Of a DNA stretch of 64,000 nt, positions 25,450 to 34,133 are shown in pieces. The stretch's first letter is position 1. Each line of letters starts with the position of its first letter. The notes beneath the pieces were generated by a model. It had not been told where the DNA came from. It ran no database searches and was given only the letters and a program-made list of their open reading frames with translations. Both the position numbers and the translations under genes were made by a program. This DNA is from Streptomyces sp. CNH099 (GTDB taxonomy: Bacteria > Actinomycetota > Actinomycetes > Streptomycetales > Streptomycetaceae), in contig AZWL01000001.1 of the NCBI GenBank assembly GCA_000514715.1, positions 248,186-312,185 on the forward strand, in the 5' to 3' direction.

Positions 25450-26745
25450 ATGTCAGCAAGGCCAGCCAGCAACGGTCCGTGGATGACCCGGCGCAGGATG
25501 CTGGGCGTCGCCGGCGGTGTCGCCGCGGCGGTCCCCCTGGCCGCCTGCGGCTCGGGCGCGCCCGAGGCCGAGTCCGGCGGCGGGGGCGGCACGTTCCTCG
25601 CCTACTGGAACAACGCACACGAGTTCGACGCCTACAAGGACGTCGTCGCGCAGTTCGAGGAGGACCACGGGGTCACCGTGGAGCTGCAGAAGTTCCAGTG
25701 GGAGGACCTGCGCACGAAGCTCGTCTCCGACTTCCAGTCCGGGAACGTGCCGGACGTGGTGGAGGAGCCGGGCAACTGGGTGCAGGAGTTCGCGCTCAGC
25801 GGGGACGCGCTGTCGCTGCAGAAGTACATCGACGAGGACGGCGCGAAGATCGGCTTCCCGGACGACTGGCTGCGGCCGGCCGTCGCCGACAACACCCACG
25901 ACGGCCAGGTGTACGGCATCCAGATGCACTACACCTGCACGCTGCTGTTCTACAACCGCGGGATGCTCGCGGACGCGGGCATCGAGCCGCCCACCACCTG
26001 GGAGGACTTCCTCGCCGCGGCCCGCGAGCTGAACTCCGGGGACGTCAGCGGCACCGTGCTCAACGACGGGCTCAGCTACTCCTACCCGTGGATGCTGCAG
26101 AACGGCGTGCACGAGTACGACGCGGGCAGCGGCAAGCTGCTGCAGCCGCGCGCCGCCGCCATGGAGGCGATGCGGTTCCAGCGGGACCTGGTGCACGAGC
26201 ACCAGGTCTCGCCCAAGCCGACGACCGCGCTCGACGTGACCCGCGCGGCGAAGTTCTTCGCCGCCGAGCGCACCGCGATGATCCTCACCGGCCCCTGGGA
26301 CATCCCGATCATCAAGCAGTCCAACCCCGACCTGGACTACGGCATCGCGCAGGCGCTGACCGGCCGGCGGCAGGCGACGATCGCCGGCGGGACCACCCTG
26401 TTCATCCCCGCGAAGGCCGGCCGCCCCGACCTGTCGTGGGACTTCATCAAGCGGATCACGGCGCTGAAGACGGAGACCGCGGCGACCGAGCAGTCCAGCA
26501 TGCTGATGCCGCGCAAGTCGTGGGCGAAGGAGGCGTCGGTCCTGGAGAACCCGGACGTCAAGCCCTTCACCGAGGGGCTGCCCTACGCGGAGGAGTTCCG
26601 CACCGACGTCTACACCACCGGCAAGGCGGGCGAGCTGGAGGACATCTACAAGACGCTCTACGAGAGCATGCTGATCGAGGGGGCCGGCGCGGAGGAGGCG
26701 TTCGCCGCGTACGACGACGCGGCCGCGAACATCCTCAAGGGCTGA
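25450..26745 (+). CDS. sugar ABC transporter substrate-binding lipoprotein
   Basis: A 431-residue family 1 solute-binding protein. TRRRML ahead of the hydrophobic segment looks twin-arginine-like, and the lipobox LAAC puts the lipidated cysteine at residue 33. The mature protein starts with a Gly-rich spacer and FLAYWNNAHEFDAYKDVVAQFEE-type first strand and helix. GAGAGGAG precedes the ATG at 25450. It is followed by two permeases and a sulfatase, so the ligand may be a sulfated or otherwise decorated saccharide; this is inference. No ATPase is encoded here. Confidence 0.93.
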   Translation: MSARPASNGPWMTRRRMLGVAGGVAAAVPLAACGSGAPEAESGGGGGTFLAYWNNAHEFDAYKDVVAQFEEDHGVTVELQKFQWEDLRTKLVSDFQSGNVPDVVEEPGNWVQEFALSGDALSLQKYIDEDGAKIGFPDDWLRPAVADNTHDGQVYGIQMHYTCTLLFYNRGMLADAGIEPPTTWEDFLAAARELNSGDVSGTVLNDGLSYSYPWMLQNGVHEYDAGSGKLLQPRAAAMEAMRFQRDLVHEHQVSPKPTTALDVTRAAKFFAAERTAMILTGPWDIPIIKQSNPDLDYGIAQALTGRRQATIAGGTTLFIPAKAGRPDLSWDFIKRITALKTETAATEQSSMLMPRKSWAKEASVLENPDVKPFTEGLPYAEEFRTDVYTTGKAGELEDIYKTLYESMLIEGAGAEEAFAAYDDAAANILKG

Positions 26746-26751
26746 GCACCC

Positions 26752-27690
26752 ATGGCGACGCCCGCGAAGCTCACGAGCCCCACGGAGCTGTCCAAGCCCG
26801 CGAAGCGCGGGAGGCGCACGAAGCGCTCCCCGATCGCCCGGCGCCAGGCGCGCACCGCATACCTGTTCCTGACACCGGCGATCATCTTCTTCGGGGTCTT
26901 CTTCTACTACCCGATCGCCGACATCCTCAACACCAGCATGCTGACGGGCCAGCGGACCGACGAGTTCGCCGGGGTCGACAACTACACCAGCGCCTTCGAG
27001 GACCCGCAGGCGCGCAACGCCTTCAAGGTCACGCTCCAGTTCGCCGCCGGCACGACCCTCGGCGCCATCGTGCTCGGCATGGGCCTGGCGGTGCTCATCA
27101 ACCAGCGGCTGCGCGGCAGCCTGGCGTTCAAGCTCGCGCTGCTGGTGCCGTACCTCACCTCGATCGCCGTGGTGGGCCTCATGTGGCGCAACATCCTCGA
27201 CCCCGAGCTGGGCATCCTCAACCGGATCCTGTCGGACCTCGGGCTGCCCACGCAGGAGTGGCTGAACACCCACCCGGTGGCCACGATCGTCGCGGTGACG
27301 CTCTGGATGACCACGGGCCACACGATGATCCTCTTCCTGGCCGGGCTGCAGGGCATCCCCGACGTGTACTACGAGGCGGCCAAGGTCGACGGTGCCAACC
27401 GCTGGCAGCAGTTCCGGCGGATCACGGTGCCGCTGCTCACCCCGACCACGCTGTTCGTCTCCGTGATGGCGGTGATCACCGGGCTGCAGGCGTTCGGGCA
27501 GGCGTACATCATCACCCGCGGCGGCCCCGGGGAGGCGTCCGACCTGTTCGTCTTCCACGTCTACGAGCTGGCGTTCCGCGCCCGCGACTTCGGCTACGCG
27601 TCCGCGCTCTCGGTGCTCCTGCTGCTCGTCATCGTGGCGTTCACGCTGCTGCAGCTGCGCATCGGCCGGAAGCGGGAGGTGCAGTACTGA
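26752..27690 (+). CDS. sugar ABC transporter permease (MalF type)
   Basis: A 312-residue permease with a basic cytoplasmic N-terminus of about 35 residues and about six helices. The first helix includes LTPAIIFFGVFFYYPI, and the EAA loop is EAAKVDGANRWQQF. It starts 6 bp after the binding-protein stop. It forms the membrane pore with the next gene product. Confidence 0.93.
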   Translation: MATPAKLTSPTELSKPAKRGRRTKRSPIARRQARTAYLFLTPAIIFFGVFFYYPIADILNTSMLTGQRTDEFAGVDNYTSAFEDPQARNAFKVTLQFAAGTTLGAIVLGMGLAVLINQRLRGSLAFKLALLVPYLTSIAVVGLMWRNILDPELGILNRILSDLGLPTQEWLNTHPVATIVAVTLWMTTGHTMILFLAGLQGIPDVYYEAAKVDGANRWQQFRRITVPLLTPTTLFVSVMAVITGLQAFGQAYIITRGGPGEASDLFVFHVYELAFRARDFGYASALSVLLLLVIVAFTLLQLRIGRKREVQY

Positions 27691-28508
27691 TGACCGCCAG
27701 GACGTCCAGGGCGATCGCCTACCTGCTGCTCACCATCGCCAGCCTGATCACCATCGTGCCGCTGGTCTACATGGTGTCGCTGTCGCTGCAGACCGAGGCG
27801 GAGATGCTGTCCGCGGAGTCGGTGCTGTGGCCGGACTCGCCGCAGTGGGGCAACTACACCACGCTGTTCGAGGAGGCGCCGTTCGGCAACTTCATCATCA
27901 ACAGCCTGGTGGTCGCGGGCGCGATCGCCGTCTCCCACCTCATCTTCGACCCGCTGGTGGGCTACGTGTTCGCGAAGTTCGACTTCCCCTTCAAGAACAC
28001 GCTGTTCATCGCGATCCTCGCCACCCTGATGATCCCGCTCTTCGTCCGCATGATCCCGCTGTACGTGATGATGTCGGACCTCGGCTGGCTGGACAGCTAC
28101 CAGGGGCTCATCGTGCCGTTCCTGATGGACGGCTTCGGCATCTTCCTCATGCGGCAGTTCATCCAGCCCATCCCGGACGACCTCATCCACGCCGCCCGGG
28201 TGGACGGGGCGAACGAGTTCACCATCTACTGGCGGATCATCCTGCCGCAGTGCAAACCGGCGCTGGCCGTGCTGGGCCTGTTCACGTTCGTCTTCCAGTG
28301 GAACGAGTTCCTCTGGCCGCTGGTGGCGACGACCTCGGAGAAGATGCGCACCATCCCCGTGGGGCTCACCCAGTTCAGCCAGGAGCAGTTCCAGCTGTGG
28401 CACCTCACCGCAGCCGGATCGGTCATCATGTTCGTGCCGACGGCCCTGCTGCTGATCTTCAGCCAGCGGTACTTCGTCCGCGGCATCACCCTGACCGGCC
28501 TGAAATGA
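27690..28508 (+). CDS. sugar ABC transporter permease (MalG type)
   Basis: A 272-residue permease. The EAA loop is HAARVDGANEFTIYW, followed by LPQCKPALAVL; the C-terminus YFVRGITLTGLK is typical of MalG-class proteins. Its ATG shares one base with the previous stop (TGATG). About six transmembrane helices are visible. Confidence 0.93.
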   Translation: MTARTSRAIAYLLLTIASLITIVPLVYMVSLSLQTEAEMLSAESVLWPDSPQWGNYTTLFEEAPFGNFIINSLVVAGAIAVSHLIFDPLVGYVFAKFDFPFKNTLFIAILATLMIPLFVRMIPLYVMMSDLGWLDSYQGLIVPFLMDGFGIFLMRQFIQPIPDDLIHAARVDGANEFTIYWRIILPQCKPALAVLGLFTFVFQWNEFLWPLVATTSEKMRTIPVGLTQFSQEQFQLWHLTAAGSVIMFVPTALLLIFSQRYFVRGITLTGLK

Positions 28509-28539
28509 CCCCCGGCCCACCCGTGCGGAAAGGACCCCG

Positions 28540-29943
28540 ATGCCCGACCGGCGTCCCCATGTCATCGTCGTGCTCACCGACCAGCAGCGCTGGGACACGA
28601 CGGGCGCGGGCGGCAACCCGCTCGACCTCACGCCCGCGTTCGACCGGATGGCCCGCTCGGGCACGTACGCGCGGACGGCGGTCACTCCGCAGCCCGTCTG
28701 CGCGCCGGCCCGGGCGGCGCTGCAGACGGGCCGGTGGCCCACCGCCACCGGCTGCTTCCGCAACGGCATCCCGCTGCCCCGCGACGCCCGTACGCTCGCG
28801 CACCACTTCGGCGACGCGGGCTACACCACCGGGTACATCGGCAAGTGGCACCTGGCCGGCGAGGACCCGGTGCCGCCGGCGGACCGCGGTGGCTACCGGC
28901 ACTGGCTGGGCGCCAACATCCTGGAGTTCACCTCCGACGCGTACCGGACGGTGATGTACGACGAGGACGGCGAGCCGGTGCGGCTGCCCGGCTACCGCTC
29001 CGACGCGCTGTTCGACGCGGCGATCCGGTTCGCCGCCGACCACCACGAGGAGCCCTTCTTCCTCTTCCTCTCCCTCATCGAGCCGCACCACCAGAACGAG
29101 GTGGACGACTACCCCGCCCCCGACGGCTACGCGGAGCGCTACACCGGCCGCTGGCTGCCGCCGGACCTGGCCGCGCTGTCCGCCGCCTCCCCGGGGGGCA
29201 CGGCGCACCGGCACATCGCCGGCTACCTGGGCCAGGTCCGGCGCGTCGACGAGGGCCTGGGCCGGCTGCTGGACGCGCTGCGCAGCATGGACCTGCTCGA
29301 CGACACGATCGTGGCGTTCACCTCCGATCACGGCAGCCACTTCCGTACCCGCAACTCCGAGTACAAACGCTCCTGCCACGACGGTTCGATCCGGGTGCCG
29401 CTGGCCCTGCGCGGCCCCGGCTTCGACGGCGGCCGGGTGCTCGACGCCCCCGTTAGCACCCTCGACCTGCCGCCGACCCTCCTGGACGCCGCGGGTCTCG
29501 ACGTCCCGGAGGAGATGTCCGGACGCTCCTTCCTGCCGCTGGTCCGCGATCCCGGGGCCGACTGGCCGGAGGACGTCTTCGTCCAGGTCAGCGAGTCCGA
29601 GTGCGGACGGGCGCTGCGCACCTCACGGTGGAAGTACTACGTCGTCGACCCCGCGGCCGACGGCTGGCGTACCCGCTCCGGCGGCAGGTACGTCGAAACG
29701 GCGCTGTACGACCTGGCCCACGACCCGTACGAGCTGGACAACCTTGTCGGGCTCGCCTCCCACCGTGCGCTCGCCGACGGGCTGCGCGCACGGCTGCTGG
29801 CGCGGATCGCGGCGGCGGGCGAGCCGGAGCCGGTGATCGAGGCGGCTCCGGAGCGCCGCGCGGAGCAGCGTCGGGTCGATCCCACCGTGCGCGGATTCAA
29901 ACTGGCCGGCATGCGCTTCGGGCACCAGCGCAAGCAGCCCTGA
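28540..29943 (+). CDS. type I sulfatase
   Basis: A 467-residue arylsulfatase-superfamily hydrolase. The N-terminal metal-binding block is VVLTDQQRWDTTG. The formylglycine signature C-x-P-x-R is C54-A-P-A-R, followed by LQTGRWP; C54 must be converted to formylglycine. HFRTRNSEYKRSCHDG and SDHGSH carry further active-site residues. No signal peptide is visible, so it appears cytoplasmic. It is 31 bp after the permease gene, in line with the same operon, and likely removes a sulfate ester from the imported sugar. An anaerobic-type maturase is not in the window. Confidence 0.9.
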   Translation: MPDRRPHVIVVLTDQQRWDTTGAGGNPLDLTPAFDRMARSGTYARTAVTPQPVCAPARAALQTGRWPTATGCFRNGIPLPRDARTLAHHFGDAGYTTGYIGKWHLAGEDPVPPADRGGYRHWLGANILEFTSDAYRTVMYDEDGEPVRLPGYRSDALFDAAIRFAADHHEEPFFLFLSLIEPHHQNEVDDYPAPDGYAERYTGRWLPPDLAALSAASPGGTAHRHIAGYLGQVRRVDEGLGRLLDALRSMDLLDDTIVAFTSDHGSHFRTRNSEYKRSCHDGSIRVPLALRGPGFDGGRVLDAPVSTLDLPPTLLDAAGLDVPEEMSGRSFLPLVRDPGADWPEDVFVQVSESECGRALRTSRWKYYVVDPAADGWRTRSGGRYVETALYDLAHDPYELDNLVGLASHRALADGLRARLLARIAAAGEPEPVIEAAPERRAEQRRVDPTVRGFKLAGMRFGHQRKQP

Positions 29944-29958
29944 ACCCCGGTGGGGCGA

Positions 29959-29992
29959 GCCCATGGCGGCCGCTCAGGCGGCCGCCATGGGC
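29959..29992 (+). terminator. terminator after the sulfatase gene
   Basis: GCCCATGGCGGCCGC and its exact complement enclose the loop TCAG, a perfect 15-bp stem, 16 bp after the sulfatase stop. The loop also contains the stop codon of the minus-strand small ORF at 29974-30078. Confidence 0.8.
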
Positions 29993-30078
29993 GGGCAGAT
30001 GCAACGGACGCGGCCGCAGCGCGGACACACCGGCACGAGCGCGGCCGCGGGCCGCGGGTGGGGTAGGTGACTGGTCAT
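29974..30078 (-). CDS. 34-residue cysteine-rich small protein (hypothetical)
   Basis: A short ORF with a good ribosome site, GGAGG, seven bases before its ATG. The product is His/Pro/Ala-rich at the N-terminus and then has a tight C-P-R-C ... C-I-C cluster: four cysteines within 12 residues at about positions 18-29. That spacing suits a metal-binding knuckle or a regulatory leader peptide. It lies in the 391-bp gap between the sulfatase and transketolase genes and ends inside the terminator hairpin. I know no family for it. The rest of the gap shows no other gene. Confidence 0.5.
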   Translation of the reverse strand: MTSHLPHPRPAAALVPVCPRCGRVRCICPPMAAA

Positions 30079-30294
30079 CTCGGATCCTCCGCCCGGCTGT
30101 GAGAACGTGATCTCCTACTCGTTAGACGCAGCGGGGAGCGATCAGGTTTATGTGCAGCCGCACACAGTAGGAACACCGTGCCGCGAACGAACCCGTCCGG
30201 GGCGGGTGGGCCGGCCCGGACGGGCGGCCCGCGAGGCGCCCGCGAGGCGGCGGTGAGGTCTCCGCGCCCGCACCACACCCCGCCCGGCCTGCGG

Positions 30295-30325
30295 TTGTTG
30301 ACTTGAACCATTGTTGAAGTTGCAC
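30295..30325 (+). promoter_or_regulatory. direct repeat in front of the transketolase pair
   Basis: TTGTTGACTTGAAC at 30295-30308 and TTGTTGAAGTTGCAC at 30311-30325 are direct repeats with 16-bp spacing, ending 9 bp before the start codon. They contain TTGACT and TTGAAC elements and are AT-rich against the background, so they are probably promoter or operator sequence. The regulator is unknown. Confidence 0.4.
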
Positions 30326-30334
30326 GGTGGTCGC

Positions 30335-31060
30335 ATGACGACGACTCCCGCAACCCCAGCGCCGCCCACGGGCTACGACGACCTGCCGCGGCTGATGTCC
30401 CTGATGACCGGCGACGAGAAGCACGGTCCCGCCGCCACCTCCACCCTCGACGCCCTGTGGGTCCTCTACGACCGGGTGCTGCGGGTGACCCCCGCGACCG
30501 CCGAGACGCCCGACCGCGACCGGTTCCTGCTGTCCAAGGGCCACGGCCCGATGGCGTACTACGCCGTGCTCGCCGCCAAGGGCTTCGTGCCCGTCGACTG
30601 GCTGCCCGGCTTCGGCTCGTACGACTCGCCGCTCGGCCACCACCCCGACCGCACGCTGGTGCCCGGCGCCGAGATCGGCAGCGGCTCGCTCGGCCACGGC
30701 CTGCCGCTGGCCGTCGGCACCGCGCTCGGGCTGCGCGCCCGGGGGCTGTACGGCCGGCCGGGCCGGGACCCGCGGGTGTGGGTGCTCGTCGGCGACGCCG
30801 AGCTGGACGAGGGCAGCAACCACGAGGCCATCGCCTACGCGGGCGCCGCCGGCCTGGACACGCTGCACACCCTCGTCATCGACAACTCCTCCGCCACCTA
30901 CGCGCTCCCCGGCGGCATCGCCGCCCGCTTCGCGGCCGCCGGCTGGTCCACCACGACCGTCGACGGCCGCGACCACGAGGCGCTGCACGCCGCCTTCACC
31001 GCCCCGCACCCCGGCCGGCCGCACGCCGTCGTCGCCGCCGTCGAGCCCGCGTACGTCTGA
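30335..31060 (+). CDS. transketolase, N-terminal (TPP-binding) subunit
   Basis: A 241-residue protein equal to the N-terminal third of transketolase. The thiamine-diphosphate block is GDAELDEGSNHEA ... IDNSSATY, preceded by LSKGHGPMAYYAVLA and GSGSLGHGLPLAVG. It is a separate subunit that must work with the product of 31091. Together they transfer two-carbon ketol units between sugar phosphates. Split transketolases occur in several actinobacterial sugar pathways. It sits after the sulfatase operon but behind a terminator and its own upstream repeats. Confidence 0.88.
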   Translation: MTTTPATPAPPTGYDDLPRLMSLMTGDEKHGPAATSTLDALWVLYDRVLRVTPATAETPDRDRFLLSKGHGPMAYYAVLAAKGFVPVDWLPGFGSYDSPLGHHPDRTLVPGAEIGSGSLGHGLPLAVGTALGLRARGLYGRPGRDPRVWVLVGDAELDEGSNHEAIAYAGAAGLDTLHTLVIDNSSATYALPGGIAARFAAAGWSTTTVDGRDHEALHAAFTAPHPGRPHAVVAAVEPAYV

Positions 31061-31090
31061 CCCACCCTCATCCGGAAAGGACACCCGACC

Positions 31091-32011
31091 ATGGACACGA
31101 TGCGCGAGCGCTTCGCCGCCGTCACCTCACGGCTGCTTGACGAGGACCCCCGACTGGCCGTCGTACTCGCCGAGATCGGCACCGACGGCTTCGACGCCGC
31201 GGGCCGCCGGCACCCGGAGCGGGTGATCAACGTCGGCATCCGCGAGCAGCTGCTCGTCGGGGTCGGCGGCGGACTCGCCCTGGCCGGGATGCGCCCGGTG
31301 CTGCACACCTTCGCCAGCTTCCTGGTGGAGCGCCCCTTCGAGCAGGTCAAGCTCGACCTCGGCCACCAGGAGGCGGGCGCGGTGCTGGTCAGCGCCTACG
31401 GCTCGTACGACTGGCCGGCCGGCGGCTACACCCACATGAGCCCCGGCGACGTGGCGCTGCTGGACACCCTCGACGGCTGGACGGTGCACGTGCCGGGCCA
31501 TCCGGACGAGGCCGAGACGCTGGTGCGGCGGGCCGCCGCCGCGGGCGACGACAAGGTGTACGTGCGGCTGTCGGGGCAGTCGAACACGGCGGGGCGGCCG
31601 GTCGACGGCGCGGGGTTCCTGACCGTGCGCGAGGGCCGCGCGGGCGTGGTCGTGGCGGTCGGCCCGGTGCTGGACGACGTGCTGGCCGCGACCGAGGGCC
31701 TGGACGTGACGGTGCTGTACGCCACGACCGTACGGCCCTTCGACGGCGCCGCGCTGCGGGCCGCGGTGGGCGCGGGGCGCTCCGCGGACGTCGTCCTGGT
31801 CGAGCCGTACCTGGCCGGCACCTCCACGGCGTACGCGAACGACGCGCTGGCCGACGTGCCGCACCGGGTGCTGGGGCTGGGCACCGGGCGGCGCGAGCTG
31901 CGGCGCTACGGCACGGTCCCCGAGCACGTGCGCGCCCACGGGCTGGACGCGGCGTCACTGCGCGAGCGGATCGCGGCGTTCACGGCCGCGCCGGCCGCGG
32001 CCCGGGCCTGA
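31091..32011 (+). CDS. transketolase, C-terminal subunit
   Basis: A 306-residue protein with the pyrimidine-binding and C-terminal transketolase domains. VINVGIREQLLVGVGGGLALAG carries the glutamate that activates thiamine diphosphate, and the C-terminal domain holds VLYATTVRPFD and VLVEPYLAGTSTAY. It starts 30 bp after the N-terminal subunit gene with GGAAAGGAC in front. It completes the split enzyme; no cognate kinase, isomerase or dehydrogenase is adjacent to reveal the substrate. Confidence 0.88.
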   Translation: MDTMRERFAAVTSRLLDEDPRLAVVLAEIGTDGFDAAGRRHPERVINVGIREQLLVGVGGGLALAGMRPVLHTFASFLVERPFEQVKLDLGHQEAGAVLVSAYGSYDWPAGGYTHMSPGDVALLDTLDGWTVHVPGHPDEAETLVRRAAAAGDDKVYVRLSGQSNTAGRPVDGAGFLTVREGRAGVVVAVGPVLDDVLAATEGLDVTVLYATTVRPFDGAALRAAVGAGRSADVVLVEPYLAGTSTAYANDALADVPHRVLGLGTGRRELRRYGTVPEHVRAHGLDAASLRERIAAFTAAPAAARA

Positions 32012-32023
32012 GCCCGGCTGCCC

Positions 32024-32039
32024 GGGCCCCGCGGGGCCC
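32024..32039. terminator. GC hairpin between converging genes
   Basis: GGGCCCC-GC-GGGGCCC lies just after the transketolase stop and before the end of the minus-strand YjbR-like gene. Further GC-rich inverted repeats follow to about 32068. It could end both transcripts. Confidence 0.4.
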
Positions 32040-32069
32040 CCGGCGTCCCGCCGGACCCCCCGGGGCGCC

Positions 32070-32426
32070 TCAGGACTCCCCGGCCAGCTCCGGGTGCTCC
32101 GCGAGCAGCCGGGGCGGGGCCGCCTGGCGCCAGGAGTCGGCAACGATGATCTGCAGCTCGTCGCGGTCCTCCAGGGCCGCGATCCGCACCCGCACCCAGG
32201 CGAACGACGCCTCGTGGTCGGCGATCCAGAACTTCTCCGGCTCCGCCAGCGCCAGCTCGTCCCGCTCCACCTTGGGGCAGCGCACCGCGAACGACGTCTC
32301 GTCCTCCGGCAGGGTGAGGAACATCCTGCCCTTCACCCGGAACGTGGGCATGCCCCAGGCCAGCTTCTCCGCGGTCTGGGGCAGCGCCAGGGCGGTCCGG
32401 CGTACGTCCTCGGCGGTGAAGGTCAT
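32070..32426 (-). CDS. MmcQ/YjbR-family protein
   Basis: A 118-residue small cytoplasmic protein of the MmcQ/YjbR double-wing fold. Typical features are the N-terminal helix with ALALPQTAEKLAWGMPTFRVKGRMFLTLPE, a VRCP strand and the late WVRVRIAALEDRDELQIIVADSWRQAAP segment. Proteins of this family bind DNA or unknown ligands; the function is not established. The ATG at 32426 begins the family fold; a longer upstream frame would run into the neighbouring repeats. Confidence 0.85.
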   Translation of the reverse strand: MTFTAEDVRRTALALPQTAEKLAWGMPTFRVKGRMFLTLPEDETSFAVRCPKVERDELALAEPEKFWIADHEASFAWVRVRIAALEDRDELQIIVADSWRQAAPPRLLAEHPELAGES

Positions 32427-32442
32427 CGGTGCTCCCCGTCGT

Positions 32443-33139
32443 TCACACGTGCTTGTCGAGCCAGTCGAGCCAGTCGAGCCAGTCGAACAGGTCAGCCTGG
32501 ACCTCGTCCCGGTTCGTCTCGTTGAGGATCTCATGGCGGGCCCCGGGGTACGCGCGCCAGGTCGGCTCGCGCAGCCCCGCGTAGCGGAAGTCCTCCAGCA
32601 GCTCGGCGACGTGCGTGAGGCGCTGGTTGCACGGGTCCCGGTCGCCGGCGGCGAGGTGCACGGGCGGGTCGGCCGGGATACGGGCCACGTGGTGCGGATC
32701 GTTGATCTTCCGGGTGCCGAGCACCCGGCCCAGCGACAGCGCGACGTCGAACGGGAAGCCGCAGCGCCCGTCGGCGACGCAGGCGTCGGCCTCGGCCGGG
32801 TCGCGGGAGGGCCACTCGAAGCCGGTGCGGTGCTCGCACGGGTCGTTGAACGCGCGCCAGGGGTCCGCGTCGCCGGTGCCGGTGACGCCGTAGCCGCCGG
32901 TGGCGGTGGCGGTGGCGGCGGCGGTGGCCGTGGCCGCGGTGGTCGGAGGCGGCGACGGCGCAGCCGTGGGCGGTGAGGAAGCGGGCGAACCGGTCGTAGC
33001 GCAGGCCGTGCTCGGCGGCGCCGTGCACGATCTGCACCAGGGCCCGCGGCCGGCCGCCGCCGGGCAGCCAGGTGTACGCGGCGACCCGGGTGCCGTCCGC
33101 GGCCTGCAGGGTGTCGGAGTGCCTGCGGCCCGCCTTCCC
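32443..33139 (-). pseudogene. broken alpha/beta-hydrolase (monoacylglycerol-lipase-like)
   Basis: Two pieces of one lipase-type gene lie in different frames. The 5' piece encodes TLQAADGTRVAAYTWLPGG, then VQIVHGAAEHGLRYDRFARF and ASDHRGHGH. The 3' piece, one frame over, encodes AFNDPCEHRTGFEWPSRDP, HLAAGDRDPCN (acid region) and YPGARHEILNETNRDEV (catalytic His). The join is a CCACCG-type repeat around 32890-32950. About 90-100 residues expected between them, including the GxSxG nucleophile elbow and lid, are missing. A second small repeat, three nonamers near 32456-32485, gives DWLDWLDWLD at the C-terminus. No good start codon precedes the 5' piece. Confidence 0.8.
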
Positions 33140-33212
33140 CGCGCTCTGTCTGCTTCCCGGCCCCAGCCTCTCCCGCCGGGGCGCCGGAGACCGGGCCGGC
33201 CGCCGCCGGAGA

Positions 33213-34061
33213 TCAGCCGGCGAAGGAGACCACGAGGTGGTCCTCCACCGGCACGTAGCCCAGGCGCCGGTACAGGGCGTTGCTGGTGGGGTTGGCGAGG
33301 TCGGTGAAGAGGAGCACGTCGCGGGCGCCGGCGGCCAGGGCCGCGCGGCTCACGGCGGCGGTGGCGGCGGCCGCGTAGCCGCGGCGGCGCAGCGGCGGCG
33401 GGGTGTAGACGGGCGCGACGCGGACCATGCCGGCGATGGTGCGGGTGACGCCGGCGTACGACACGGGCCGGCCGCCGTCCTCCCAGAGCGTCGCCCCGCC
33501 GTACGCGAGCCGGTCGGCCACCGCGCGGGCCGGGTCGCCGGCGCCGCCGGCGGACTCCGCGTGGAACCGCCGGGTCCAGTCCACCAGTAGGTCCCGGTCG
33601 TCCCCGGTCGCGGCCCTGGCGTACCCGGGCGGCGCCGGGTCGGGCGGGGCCAGCTCCCCCAGCCGGTACAGCCGGTTCCGCTCCTCGACGGTGGCGGCTT
33701 GACCGGTGCGCCCCGTCCAGGCGGCGGCGAACGCCTCGGCCGCCGCCCGCCCGGCGTTCACGCCGGAGGTCGGCAGCCCGGCGGCGGCGCGCAGCCGGGC
33801 CAGCCCCGCGGCGGCGGCCGCCGGCATCCGGGAGAGCAGCGGCGGGAACGGCGGCGTGGCCAGGTACGCCCCCGCCACCCGGCCGTCCGGTGCCCGCCAC
33901 CAGCCGAACTCCGGCCGCCCGTCGCCGTACCGGTCGAGCCCGGCGGCGGCGAGCGAGGCCGCCGCCGTCAGCAGGACGGTGTGCGGGGCGGGGTCGGCGC
34001 GCAGGAAGGGCCCGGCGGCGGCGGTGAAGGCGTCGAGGTCGTGCGTCGTGGTCCAGCTCAT
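33213..34061 (-). CDS. GNAT-family acetyltransferase
   Basis: A 282-residue protein with a C-terminal GNAT domain. The acetyl-CoA-binding region is VAPVYTPPPLRRRGYAAAATAAVS, followed by VLLFTDLANPTSNALYRRLGYVPVED, the standard GNAT beta-bulge and terminal helix. The N-terminal half looks like a second, degenerate GNAT-like fold. It acetylates an unknown amine or acts in modification or resistance. The ATG at 34061 is chosen because the longer frame adds an arginine/glycine-rich leader. Confidence 0.85.
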   Translation of the reverse strand: MSWTTTHDLDAFTAAAGPFLRADPAPHTVLLTAAASLAAAGLDRYGDGRPEFGWWRAPDGRVAGAYLATPPFPPLLSRMPAAAAAGLARLRAAAGLPTSGVNAGRAAAEAFAAAWTGRTGQAATVEERNRLYRLGELAPPDPAPPGYARAATGDDRDLLVDWTRRFHAESAGGAGDPARAVADRLAYGGATLWEDGGRPVSYAGVTRTIAGMVRVAPVYTPPPLRRRGYAAAATAAVSRAALAAGARDVLLFTDLANPTSNALYRRLGYVPVEDHLVVSFAG

Positions 34062-34133
34062 CCCCCACCCTGCACCGCCGCGGCGTGCGGGCGCACCGGG
34101 ATTTCGCCGGCCCGCCCGCACCCCGGTTCCGGC

